Positions 11,579-24,000 of a DNA stretch of 64,000 nucleotides are shown here, one piece after another. Position 1 is the stretch's first letter; every line of letters starts with the position of its first letter. Source of the DNA: Isoetes taiwanensis (taxonomy: Eukaryota; Streptophyta; Lycopodiopsida; Isoetales; Isoetaceae); the NCBI GenBank assembly GCA_021234155.1, contig JAJEKV010000001.1, positions 14,062,356 through 14,126,355 on the forward strand. Reading direction: 5' to 3'. Made by a program: the position numbers and the translations under genes. The notes under the pieces are model-generated. The model was not told the DNA's origin. It saw only the letters and a list, made by a program, of their open reading frames with translations, and ran no database searches.

Positions 11579-11630
11579 ATAGATAGATAGATGGATGGAT
11601 AGATGGATGGATGGATGGATAGATGGATTT
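11579..11630 (+). repeat. GATA/GATG tetranucleotide microsatellite
   Basis: An uninterrupted run of mixed ATAG/ATGG tetramers of about 50 bases. Confidence 0.9.
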
Positions 11631-12370
11631 TTTTACGTCCACGAAAATCCCAACGGGTTATAAGATGGGTACATAGCACTGGGCGTAAGCCTAAATAAAA
11701 TTCAGGGACTAAGTTTAATTACAAAACAGAATAAAAAATGAAAACAATAGAGAAGAAGAACAAATGGGAGCAACTAAATATATTCCAGCCAGACGTTTTG
11801 AGGCCTATCTCATGTTCGCATTGAACACTCATCATGTAGACTTCATTCTGGGCTATCAACTCGACCTTTGCACGTCGAAAGAGAAATGGAAGATATAGCA
11901 TTGAGAAACTTTGGTGCGATAATATTATGCCTTGCTGGGGTGCTCCTAAAGTGCAAACCCTCGCTCATGTGGATAATGGGTACATTTTGGGTATATGCAA
12001 GTATACACTGAAATTTCTTTGTGATTGTCTTGTTGCAGGTAATATGCCTGCATTTGTGCTTTTGGGCACGACTTGATCGGATTTGATGGACGCAAGGACT
12101 CAAACCTTAGCACCGGAGGATCAAATGTGTTGTGAATATCTGATTCTCTTGCACTCAAGTGCAGGATTGGAGATAAAACCTATGTCCTTAGATGGACCAA
12201 TGTTTCTCCATAATTATCTGATCCCCATAACGTGGACTTCTAATTGGATTGTGAACTCGAAGCTGCCACAACTCTCATGCGAAAGTCCAATGATATGGAG
12301 CCAATGGAAAAATCTTCGCTCATTAACACCTTATACTTTCGAAATGTTATATTTATTGAAGCTAAGAAAG

Positions 12371-12577
12371 AATTGCTTGGGTAATACATGGCCTATACAA
12401 TTTTTTATTTATATTTATGGTTGGTGTTAGTCATGAACATGCCTCCAGGTGCATGGCAATGTTGGCTTCCATCAAAACTCCTTTTTGTGCTCAGTACATA
12501 GACTGCTAATATTACCCATATAGTCAAGGCCTCTTGAATGAGGAAAATGATTGGGTTCATCCCCAGGTAGGGCTCTA
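12371..12577 (+). repeat. Dispersed ~205-bp repeat, copy B
   Basis: Second copy of the sequence at 8579-8785, in the same orientation with scattered substitutions. It lacks the WRKY exon that follows copy A. Confidence 0.85.
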
Positions 12578-13356
12578 TAAAGACAACCCTATATTGCAGT
12601 CAGTTGGAAGTATCATATAGATGATCAACTTGTGCCAAGTATAAAACTTGAAGCAACAACGTAACTTATGTGACTTGTCGTCTTCTTTGCAAGTCTGATT
12701 TAGGCAGATGATACTGCACGGAGGGCACAATATTTGCCATATTATATAGTATTGGTACGGGGTAACACACACAAAAATTTCTCAAGATTCTACCATTAAC
12801 TTTAGCTCCACATTTACCACAACCCTTCTCATCATTCAACACAAGCCTTCTCAAGTGAAATATATCCACCATTTTTATTGGTTTTTTAAATTATACTGAC
12901 AAAAGCCCAAAGAATGCTGGCACTTTTCCTAGTATAATATAATATGGGAACAACAAGATGGATCAAGGCATTAATTATGGTCCTAATAAATGTGCAAATA
13001 AAATAAAGGTATTATTGGAATAAAATTTATTCATCATTCCTGCCTACAATACATATTTATGAAGCTATTTTTAACGAATAAGCTGACAAGAAAGTTATTT
13101 CTATAGTTTTTTTTAACCCAGCATATGGGAACACCAATCTTACGTTGGTCAAATTTATGACCACGTTAAAAAGACTCAACAATAAAAGACCCTTTTACAA
13201 GTTTAGTGGAAGCCATGCAACCATCAAAAAATCCTCAAAAGTCCACACGAATTGGAAAAGAATTGTAGCAGAACCAATGGCCATTGAAGATTTGAAAAGC
13301 CAAAGAATATTTCTTCTAGAAATTTGTTGTAAGCCTTTGTTCGTCCCTCTTTAACT

Positions 13357-15572
13357 CTAGCAACTGGGCAAATCTGAAGGTGGTCCAGGGATGGTTTCGT
13401 TTGCTAGAGCTCCATTTGTAACAATAAAAGCAGTCTCCATTCCCCATGACACATGTCCATCAAAGTGGCAGTGTATCAACCAAACACCTACACAAAACGA
13501 CATTGCAACTACTTGTAAGGCAAACATCTAGACTTCATGAAGATATTTGAGGCAAAATGTATAGGTAAGATAAAAAACCTGGGTTATCAGCCTTCCATCT
13601 GACAGCAGTCCAACCAGCCTTAGTAACCATGGCAGTGTTTCTTTTAGAAGGATCGACAAGGTTAAAACTAGCAGGATGTGTGTTAGGGTCATAGTTCCCG
13701 TCGCCATATCCAACAACATAGAAGTCATTACCATGCAAGTGAAAGGGGTGAGCCTCGGACTGGAAGTTAATGGTACCTTGAAAGACGAGTTGAACATTAG
13801 AACCATAAGGGATCTGGACAACCTTGGTACCAGTTGTGGATACAAGGCTAGAGATATCAAGCTGTTGGCCAGTGTAGTCATAAGAAGAAGAAGGGTTTCG
13901 AGGGAAATCCGTGGTGTAGATGCCAGGGGTGTTGTGGTAGTAAGCCTGAAGGATAGCAACATCTGACTTTTGGAAGGTAATGTTGTTAATGGAACTTGCA
14001 AAACTCATACCAGCAGGTCCTAAGCAGTTGGAAATACCGGGAACGACAGTGCAAGGCTCTACATTTAGAGAAAGTACCCAATATAGGCTAATATTTACTT
14101 CCTGTGGAACCTCTGAAGGATATGCTTTGGAATTTAGACTCTTGATTTGGGTTTGGGATTTTTCGAAGAATATGCTGTCATTTTTTAATGGCACATTGTC
14201 TGGATAAATTGGAGTTTTTGAAATATTTGCTCCATTGTATCTGAGAATTGCCACTGCTGGGATTTCTTGCACCCCCTGTGAGCTTCTCTGATATGGCGAA
14301 ATTACTATGTAATATTGGCCTATTGCTTGATTTGCATTGACCAGAAAACTGTATGTCTGGCCTGGAGAAATCAGAAAAGTAGTATTTGTAATTTGCTTTG
14401 TGTAGGATGCATCAGTTTCCACCACTGTTAGACTGTGATTTGCAATTGTGATAAAGAGATCCGTTTCTAAGGCATTGTTGATCACTCTCAGTAGATGTGT
14501 TGTGCCCTTTTTAACATTTACAATCTCTGTGTCTGCAAATCAGGACCCAAAAACAAAATTTGAAAATTCAGCTGTGTAGAATTGGGCTGATTATGATATG
14601 AATTTTTGTGGTGTTTAAGTTAAGCCTACCGTTGGTAGAGCAGTTGTAGAAAGGGCCAGCATGCCCGTTGATCAGGTAAGCATTGGATAAATTAGCTGCT
14701 AATCCGTTTATCCGAGCCTGATTTTCGACGTTTTCTATATCATCATTCCACCATTCTCCTACAAAATCAACACCAAAGTTCAGTTTTTTGAAGAACAAGC
14801 TTCAAAATTTTGAACCCAATATTCAAAATTTTTAAGGACAAACTTTGAAAAACAATCCTTGTGTATTTTTTTTAATTACCCAGTGTCAGAACGTGGTCTC
14901 CATCAGGCGCTGTAAAAGGAAGCTGTTTATCAGCAGAAGGGTCTATCACAAAAGCTCCATACACCGTACCCCTCAGCCAGGATATATGAGCATGCCAAAA
15001 CAGAGTTCCCTGTTGATCCGGCACAGTAAAATTGTATATGTAGGATCTGCCAGTTTGAATTGGGCACTGGGTTATATACGCAGGGCCATCTGACCAGGGT
15101 GACAGCCTCTGATTTATTCCATGCCTGCAGAAAACCAGAAATTCATTGGAAATTGGAAACTGGAAATTCATTCTGTTATGAACTTGTCCCTTCATGTTTC
15201 AGAAAACATAAAATTTAAACTCACCAGTGAATCGAGATGTTGCTCGAAACTAAATTGGTCACATTTATGATAACTCTGTCCCCTCGGGTAACCCGAATTG
15301 TTGGTCCTGGAGATTTGCCGTTTACTGCTACGATTTGCTTGGTTACGCATCCAACCGTGTAGTTTGCATAATCAATCTGTCATAAAAAATCGCCCATCTG
15401 TCAGAAATTTAGAGTTCAAGATTGAAAAATCAAGTATCTAAAATATGGCATATGGATATGCAGGCAGATCGACCTGAAAATTGTAGCTTTTAATGATAGC
15501 ATTTGTGCCGTAGCAGCAGCTCAGCCAGAACAAAAGCAGAGGTGCCAGATTTTTTAGAGTAAATATCTGCAT
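13357..15572 (-). CDS. Laccase (multicopper oxidase), six exons, complete
   Basis: Laccases are secreted blue copper oxidases that use O2 to oxidise phenolics such as monolignols in the cell wall. Exons on the minus strand: 15474-15572, 15225-15376, 14880-15124, 14630-14758, 13579-14532, 13357-13487. They total 1710 bases (569 codons plus stop), and all introns are GT-AG and 91-100 bases long. The start gives a signal peptide (MQIFTLKNLAPLLLFWLSCC). Copper motifs are all present: IHWHGINQ (HWH split by intron 2), FWHAHISWLRG, HPFHLHGNDF and HCHFDGHVSWGM with the HCH-X3-H-X4-M axial-Met ligand set. EWWND and PPSDLPSC at the C terminus are typical of plant laccases. Many N-glycosylation sequons occur, as expected for a secreted enzyme. 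No frameshift is present. The exact subfamily and natural substrate cannot be assigned from sequence alone. Confidence 0.95.
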
Positions 15573-15652
15573 TGCATATGTACTTAAGGGCTTTTTTCTC
15601 AAACTAGAAGAAACTTACCAAATGTAAGGTAAAGTACAACCTGACCAAGGAG

Positions 15653-15660
15653 TATTTATA
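15653..15660 (-). promoter_or_regulatory. Laccase TATA box
   Basis: TATAAATA on the minus strand, about 80 bases upstream of the laccase ATG. This would place the transcription start near 15625 and leave a 5' UTR of roughly 50 bases. Confidence 0.6.
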
Positions 15661-15735
15661 CTGCTCAAAGCTTTAACTTGAAAGGGCAAAAAAAAAAAAA
15701 GAAGGAAAAAGATGAGGAGTGCAACATTGGGCCTT

Positions 15736-16178
15736 TTTTCTATTCCACGTGAACACTTTGCAACTTCTAATATGTTTAGAATTCTCCTTTGTAAGGAATA
15801 CACTAATCATAGTGTAAGTCAAATGGCCAAGGGATACTTAAACTAATCTGTTTTTTAACTTGAGAGGCCTGAGATGCTTCAGTGGCAAAAACAAAAATAA
15901 AAACAAAGCGTAAAAACCTGCCCTTTAAGCCAATAACATTTTGACACGTGGCAGTTATTTGTTTGTATCTTCAGTTTCATTTTGCTGCTAGTCTCGACTC
16001 TACAGAAACACAATCATGGTCGTCCAATTGGCAAGGATGGGTGGCTGAAAATAGTCTAGCAGTTTTCTAATTGAGTGAATGGCGCACTGAGCTAGTGCAA
16101 TCAAATCGGCCGCTTCTTTCATTTTCCACGTGAACGCTTTGCAAACTCATAAGATGCTTAAAATTCTCTTTTGTCCAT
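15736..16178 (-). promoter_or_regulatory. Duplicated G-box segment upstream of laccase
   Basis: Two ~60-base segments (about 15736-15795 and 16118-16178) share TTCCACGTGAAC, then CTTTGCAA, then TTAGAATTCTC or TTAAAATTCTC. Each holds a CACGTG G-box. A third CACGTG lies between them near 15955. G-boxes bind bZIP and bHLH factors. A role in laccase control is inferred from position only. Confidence 0.45.
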
Positions 16179-16199
16179 CTCATCATTGTCTCCTCGCCC

Positions 16200-17550
16200 C
16201 TCGTTTTTGTTTTCTTTTTTGTTTAGAGATAGACCTCATCAGTATCTAACAGACGAAGTCCATAAACTAATCCTATATCAAAGTTGAACGTTGCTATAGT
16301 ACACATTGACTTTGTGTTGCCAAGCCTATGATGGCCCAAACATTACATCATTGGTGGCTTATATTGTCCTTATTATCAAGCTATGTTTATGAATGCCTAG
16401 TATCAACTATTGACAATGCGATAGATTTGTCTTCCAGTTCACTTTTCTTTGCTTCCACGACAACTCTAGGGATTGTATGCTTGTATCATCTACAGTATAC
16501 TTAGCTTGGATTTGTAGGGTGTCTTCAAGATACTTAGGGTGAAAATAGAGTTACCCTTGTCAGGCTGATGTGGCGCAATCTGATGATTCCATCATGCAGA
16601 ATAATTAACGTTCATGATTGTGTGACCCATAACAAGGGTAAAACTATATTTTATGACAAGATTATCAAATTATATTCTGTTCTATTCATGTGGTACATGC
16701 CTCATATTCCTTGGACATGCCTGTATTTTCATCTTAGTATTTATATCGTCTAGCCCTTTTGTATAATTTACACTACTTAGCACACTTACACAATATGTAT
16801 TGTGGCCGCACCCCTAAGTGGAAAATATTTGTATCATACACAACTATGAATAGAATTCTTCTTGTTTTTGGAGTGTAGGTTAGAATAGAATAGAATAGAA
16901 TAGAATAGAATAGAACCACGTGTATTTAAAGCACACGCCATAGAAGTTTGATGTGGAAGAAGTTTAACTACTTATATATCAAACATGTCATGAAGACATC
17001 CACTTGATTGCCAGATATTGATTCATGCAAGCAAACCAAAGTGGATATGTAATGATTTTGTTTATATAAATTGGCTTTTTTTCTTAGATGTCATTTTCTT
17101 TTCTCCTCCTCCCAACACTTAGCATGCCTTCAAGTTCCCTGCAAAACTATCATTTGTAAAGGAAATCGCCTCAGTCTATCCTACACAAGTAAATCTACAA
17201 GTGGAAACTGAGAAAGTATAGACATTCTTTCCAGTTCAAGCTCCCATTGTTATTTCTTCATCTATTCATGATCAACCTTTGCGGTTGCTTTGCATTCCTC
17301 GGTATAGAAGATGCTCTACATACGCCCGGTGGTGTCGCCCTTAGCACCATCACCGCAGCTATAGTTCTTACTACTCTACGTTGTTGCTTCGCCTCATGCT
17401 TCCGAGGTTGTTATGGCTAATGGTCCTAATCTTGGTCTTGCTAAAGAGTCATGGCAACAGTCAACCGAAGAAGGCAAAATGAGGAAGAAGTCTTATATGT
17501 CATCTCATGAGGCTATCCTACCTCACTATTCAAAGGATACATGATAATTT
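16200..17550. other. Intergenic region upstream of laccase
   Basis: AT-rich, with no convincing coding sequence. It contains the AGAAT microsatellite at 16881-16915. Confidence 0.5.
16881..16915 (+). repeat. (TAGAA)7 microsatellite
   Basis: Seven perfect TAGAA units. Confidence 0.97.
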
Positions 17551-17555
17551 GATGT

Positions 17556-17990
17556 CACAACAAGAGAATGGTCATTTAGCGGCGTGGGCTTGCGACGTTC
17601 TGCGGCGTGACGTCGCAATTGACGTGACCATGTGGCGCCACGTCGCAGAACGCCGCATGCGGCGTGTCTTCGCGTCGACCATTCGTGACGGCATATATCG
17701 TCACGCCGGTGGATGCTTGCCAAAGTGGGCGGCGGTTGCCACATTTATGACGCCACGCCGCATGCGACGCCGCGTCCGCGGGTCTATCTCTGCCACGCCG
17801 TGGATCGGGCGGCGTGGACGCGGCGGATTCCTGCGGCGATGGATGTCACCGGTGGATGTCTGCGGCGTGACGTCGCATGCCACGGACGCGGACATTACGT
17901 AACGGATGACAATGCGCCGCACGATTTGCCACGCGGTACCGCCAAGTCGTGGGTGACACGAAGGTGACCGTTACAATACGCCGCGTCTGC
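17556..17990 (+). repeat. GC-rich left subterminal region of CACTA-like element
   Basis: Dense short motifs (GACGTCGCA, GCGGCGTG, CGCCGCATGCGGCG) occur in both orientations. This is typical of subterminal transposase-binding repeats. The open frames here in every frame are a by-product of composition. Confidence 0.6.
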
Positions 17991-18029
17991 ACGATCCAAA
18001 TGGCATCAAAAACTCATTTCTTAGTTGGG

Positions 18030-21000
18030 TGAACATGTGTGGTCTTCCCCGCCACGGAACTTGCTCCCCTTGGGCAATGTCGGCGCCCCGAGTCCATTAT
18101 GAGACGCACCGTGCCCGGGGGGGAGATCGCCTGGCCCGCCCCCGGGGCCTTGGGCAGAGGAAATTCCGGGCAAGATGGCCTTAGGGATTTTAGGGTCTCC
18201 AGCTCTAAGCGTCAACACCCCCCACTCCACGCCAAGACCACGGCCGCAAGGTCCCTACCGAATCGATAAGGAGAGGGCCTCAAACGTAAACCCCGTGGGT
18301 TGCGGTTCTAGAAGGGTTTGCATTTTGGGGGCCGAGACTTGGGTCCATTGCACTTGGGACCTGCCGAGAAGCTGCAGAGAATACGGAGCAAGGGAACTGA
18401 CGGGCGGAGTTTGGGCCCGGCCCTCCTCCCCCATGTGGCAAGTAGAAGTCGGGGCGCTTTGCGGCAAGACATTCATAAATTAATTAATGCATTTATGCAA
18501 TAAATTCTGATTTTTTTGCCGGCTGGATTCCTAATTCATCTCCAAAGACACCAATTTTGAAATTTTCGGAGAAGGTCTAGGTCAAAGGGTTAGATTGAAG
18601 CGGCCGGGGCAGCCGTTGCGAGCAACAGCAGCCGGCACCCTTCCCCAAGTCAAACAGGGGGCCGACCTTGCGGGGATCCCTCACAAGAGGGGAGAGTCCG
18701 GACCCCAAGAGGCGGGATCCAAAAAGTTCCCGAGGCAGCCCTTCCCCGGCGCTCCCGGGGCCGTGCGCTAATGACCACCCTCCGGGCCCGTTCCCCTATC
18801 CGGCCGTTGGATCCTCCGCTCAGGGGCCCCTCTTCGGAAGGCCCGAAAGATTCCAGATCGGTCGGAGAGAACTTGTCAAAACCGCGCGGCGTCCCGAGGT
18901 CGGCCTTGTATAAACCGCAGTGTTTTGTCGTTCGGGCACCGGAGGCTCGGAATGGCAAATCGACCACCAAATCGTCGGAATGGCGAAATTACCCTAGGGA
19001 GCAAGTTACAAGGTCGGTTTTGCAAAGAAAGAAACACTCACGCCCTCCCGCAAGATCCCCGCATCCACATCCTAGGCCAATTGACTACGAGTGTGATGGA
19101 AGTGAGCTACTTTGGCTTCTTGGAGGTCGGGTGGTCTTCCGGCCATGGAAGCTTGGTCCCAGGGCAATGTCGACGTTTCGAGTCCATTGGCGAGCCAAAT
19201 CGCGATTCCCGAGGAGGGAGGTCGCCTCGTCGGCCCCTTGGGCCTTGGGAGAGGAAATTGGGCAAGCGACTTCGGGGGGATTTTAGGTTCAGCGTTTGCA
19301 GCATCAACACCCCCACTCCACGTCAAGTCACGGCAAGGTCCGGCTGAATCGACAAGGAGAGGGCCTCTCAAACGTAAACCCCGTGGGTTGCCAAGTTCTA
19401 GAAGGGTTTGCGCTTTGGGGCGAGACTTGGTCTGTACACTTGGGACTCGGCCGAGAAGCCGCAGAATACTTAGCAAGGGGAACTGATGGAGCGGAGTTTG
19501 GGCATGTCCTCCTCCCGATGTGGCAAGTAGAAGTCGGGGCGCTTTTGTGGCAAGACTTTCATAAATTAAGTAATTAATGCATTGTACAAAAATAAATTCT
19601 GATTTTTTTTGCCGGTTTGGATTCCTAATGCATCTCCAAAGACAACGTTAATTTTGAATTTTCGGAGAAGGTCTAGGTCAAAGGGTTAGCTAAGGTCAAA
19701 GGAATGGAGTTTGTGGGATCGTTGTACTTGGGGTTGACCTTGACCGTAGCCGGACGTTATACTTGGTCTAAGATTGCATTGAGAATATAAGCATCATAAC
19801 TATTAGAATGAAGATAAATGATTCTGAAAAAAGCATCATAACTACTAGAATGAAGATAAATGATTACTGAAAAGCAAAAGACTACTGCGGGTTTGGGGGG
19901 GATTTTAGGGTCCCTACTCAAGTCAACACCCCCACTCCACGTCAAGACACGGCGCCAAGGTCCCGCCAAATCACGACAAGGAGAGGGCCTCGGCGTAAAA
20001 TCCTGTGAGTTCCCGTGTTCTAGAAGGGTTTGGCGTTTTGGGGGCGAGTCTTGGTCTCATTGGGATTGGGACCCGGCCCGGAAAAATGGCCAGAACGCTG
20101 AGCAAGGAACCGACGGGCGGAGTTTGGGCTGTCCTCCTCCCGATGTGGCAATTAGAAGTCTGGGGCGCTTTGCGGGCAAGACATTCATAAATTCGTAATT
20201 AATGCATTGTACGAAAATAAATTCTGATTTTTGCCAGCTGGATTCCTAATTCATCTTCAAAGATACTGACCCAATTTTGAAATTTTCTGAGAAGGTCTAG
20301 GTCAAAGGGTTAGCATTAGAATCGGGGCAGCCCAAGGCAGCAACCGGGGCAATGGGCACACCCTTCCCCAAGTCAAACGAGGCCGGGACCTTGCAGGATC
20401 CCTCACAAGAGGGGAGAGTCCTGGACCCCAAGAGGCGGGATCCAAAAAGTTCCCGAGGCAGCCCTTCTGGCGCCGCTCCCGGGCCGTGACGCTAATGACC
20501 ATCCTCCCGGAGCCCGGTTCCCCTATCCGACCGCTGGATCCTCCATTCAGGGGCCCTCTTCGGAAGGCCCAAAAGATTCCGTGATCGGGTCCGGAGAACT
20601 TGTCAAACCCATGGCGCCCCGAGGTCGGCCTTGTATAAACCGGGCAAGCAGTTTTGTCGTTCCGGGCACCGGGAGGCTCGAATGGCAAATCGACCCTGCC
20701 AAATCGTCCGAATGGCGAAATTACCCTAGGGGAGCAAGTTACAAGGTCGGTTTTGCAAAAGAAAGAAACACTCACGCCTCCACGACAAAGTATCCCGCAT
20801 ACATCCTAAGCCAATTGACTACGAGTGTGATGGAAGTGAGCTACTTGGGTGCTTCTGAGGTCGGGTGGTCTTCTGGCCACGAACTTGGTCCCCAGTTCTG
20901 AGTCCATTGGCGCGAGCCAAATCGCGATTCCGAGAGGGGAGGTCGCCTCGTCCGTCCCCAGGCCTTGGGAGAGGAAATTCGGGGCAAGCGACTTAGGGGA

Positions 21001-24000
21001 TTTAGGGTCCGGTGCTCGGGGCGTCCAACACCCCACTCCACGCCAAGTCACGCCAAGGTCCCTATTGAATCGGGACAAGGAGAGGGCCTCCTCAAACGAA
21101 AACCCTGTGGGTTGCTGTGTTCTAGAAGGGTTTATGCTTTGGGGGCGAGACTTGGTCTCATTGCACTTGGGAGCTGGCTCAAAAGCCGCAGCCGAGAATA
21201 CTGAGAGCAAGGGGAACCATGAGGCCCGAGTTTGGGCTTGTCCTTCTCCCGATGTGGCAAGTAGAAGTCTGGGGCGCTTTTGCGCTGGCAAGACATTCAT
21301 AAATTAGCAATTAATGCACCATGCGAAAATAAATTCCTGATTTTTTGCCACCGATTCCTAATTCATCTCCAAAGACATGCCCCAATTTTTCAAATTTTTG
21401 GAAGGTCTAGGTCAAAGGTTAGCATTAGAACTGTCGGGGCAGCCCGTTGCCAGGTGGCAACCGAGCCGGCACACTTCCCCAAGTCAAACGAGGCCGAGGG
21501 ACCTTGCAGGATCCTCACAAGAGGGGAGAGTCCGGACCCCAAGAGGCGGGCTCCAAAAGTTCCCAAGGCAGCCCCTCAAGACGCTTAATGACCATCCTCC
21601 CGGAGTCTTGGTTCCCTATCCGACCGTTGGATCCTCCGCTCGAAGGGCCCCTTCGAAGGCCCAAAAGATTCCAGATCGGGTCCCGGAGAACTTGTCAAAC
21701 CGCTGGCGCCCCGAGGCTCCGCCTTTGTATAAACCGCAGTTGTTTTGTCGTTAGCACCGGAGATGCTCCCGAATGGCAAATCGACCCCGCCAAATCGTCC
21801 GGAATACGTAAATTACTCTAGGGAGCAAGTTACAAGGTCGGTTTTGCAAAAGAAAGAAATACTCACGCCCTCCACGACAAAGATCCCGCAGATCCACATC
21901 CTAGGCCAATTGACTACGAGTGTGATGGAAGTGAGCTACTTTGGCGCTTCTTGGAGGTCGGGTGGTCTTCGGCCACGGAACTTGGTCCCTGTGGCAATGT
22001 CGACGCTTCGAGTCCATTGGCGGGTAGCCAAAATCAAGCGATTCGGAGAGGGGAGATCGCCTGGCCATCCCTGTGGCCTCGGGGAGAGGAAATTGGGCAA
22101 GCAAAATGGGGGATTTTAGGTCCGTGCTCGCCGACAAGGAGAGGGCCTCAAAACGTAAACCCAATGGGGTTGCCGTGTTCTAGAAGGGTTTGCGCTTTGG
22201 GGGCCGAGACTTGGTGCTGCTGCAATTTGGGACTGGCGCCGTAAGTCTGCAGCCGAGAATACAGAGCAAGGCTTAACCGGCGGAGCGTGAAGTTTAGGCT
22301 TGTTCTCCTCCCGATGTGGCAAGTAGAAGGGGGCGCTTTTGCGGTGTAAGACATTCATAAATTCGCAATTAATGCATTGTCTGAAAATAAATTCCCGATT
22401 TTTGCCCATTTGATTCCTAATTCATCTCCAAAGACACACGGCCCAATTTTCTAAATTTTTCGGAGAAGGTCTAGGTCAAAGGGTTAGCATTAGACGGTCG
22501 GGGCAGCCCGTGCGTGGGCAACCGAGCTGGCACCCTTCCCAAGTCAAACGAGGCGGGGACCTTGCAGGGGATCCCTCACAAGAGGGGGAGAGTCCGGACC
22601 CCAAGAGGCGGGCTCCAAAAAGTTCCCGACCCTTCCTGGCAAATGCTCCCCTGGGTCGTGACGCCACGACCACCCTCCCCGAGCCCGGTTCCCCTATCCG
22701 ACCGCTTGGATCCTCCGCTTCGGGGGCCCCTCTTCGAAGGCCCAAAAGATTCCAGATCGGTCCGGAGAACTTGTCAAACCGGGAAGGGCCCCGAGGTCGA
22801 CCTTGTATAAAACCGCGGTGTTTTGTCGTTCGCACGGGAGGTTCTAATGGCAAATCGGCCACCGCCAAATCGTCCGAATGGCGAAATTGCCCTAGGAGCA
22901 AGTTACAAGGTCGGTTTTGCAAAAGAAAGAAACACTCACGCCCTCCACGACAAGATCCCCGCATCCACATCCTAGGCCAATTGACTACGAGTGTGATGGA
23001 AGTGAGCTACTTTGGCGCTTCTTGAGATCGGGTGGTCTTCTGGCCACGGAACTTGGTCCCTGTGGCAATGTCGGCGTTCTGAGTCCATTGGCGGAGAGCC
23101 AAATCGCTGATTCGGAGAGGGAGGTCGCCCGTCCGCCCCGAGGCCTTGGGGAGGAAATTCGGGGCAAGCAGCTTCGGGGATTTTAGGGTCTGTGCTCAAG
23201 GCCAACACCCCCACTCCACGCCAAGTCACGGCGCAAGGTCCCGGCCGACCGACAAGCAGAGCCTCCCAAACGTGAAACCCCGTGGGTTGCCAGGTTCTAG
23301 AAGGGTTTGCGCTTTTGGGGGCCGAGACTTGGTCTGCCAGACTTGGGACTGGCCGAGAAGCCGCAAAATGAGAATACGGAGCAAGGGGAACTGACGGAGT
23401 AGAGTTTGGGCTTGTCCTCCTCCCGATGTGGCAAGTAGAAGTCGGGGGCGCTTTTGGTAAAGGCAAGACATTCATAAATTCGAATTAATGCATTGTACGA
23501 AAAATAAATTCCTGATTTTTTGCCACCGATTCCTAATTCATCTCCAAGACACTGACCCAATTTTGAAATTTTCGAGAAGGTCTAGGTCAAAGGGTTAGTG
23601 ATTAGAACGGGTCGGGCAGCCCGCTGGGGGCAACCGAGCCGGCACCCTTCCCAAGTCAAACGAGGCCGGACCTTGCGGGGATCCTCACAAGAGGGAGAGT
23701 CCGGACCCAAGAGGCGGGATCCAAAAGTTCCCGAGGCAGCCCCTTCCGTGGGCTCCCCCCGGCTGCACGCCATTGACCACCCTCAGAGCCCGGTTCCCCC
23801 ATCCGACCGCTGGATCCTCCGTCAGGGCCCCTCTTCGAAGGCCCAAAAGATTCCAGACGGCCCAGAGAACTTGTCAAACCAAGGGCGCCCCGAGGTCACC
23901 TTGTATAAACCCCAGTGTTTTGTCGTTAGGCATTGGGAGGCTCGAATGGCAAATCGACCGCCAAATCGTCCCGAAATGGCGGTAAATTACCCTAGGGAGC

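Larger units (their letters stand above)
9200..13350. other. Intergenic region between WRKY fragment and laccase
   Basis: Mostly AT-rich sequence. Open frames at 9123-9692 and 10109-10357 show no domain that I recognise. A GATA/GATG microsatellite lies at 11579-11630, and a copy of the 205-bp repeat at 12371-12577. A minus-strand AATAAA at 13026-13031 could serve laccase polyadenylation but is 330 bases past the stop codon. Confidence 0.5.

Noticed and set aside
11579-11630. GATA/GATG repeat as a regulatory site
   Set aside because: It is an ordinary microsatellite with no supporting context.
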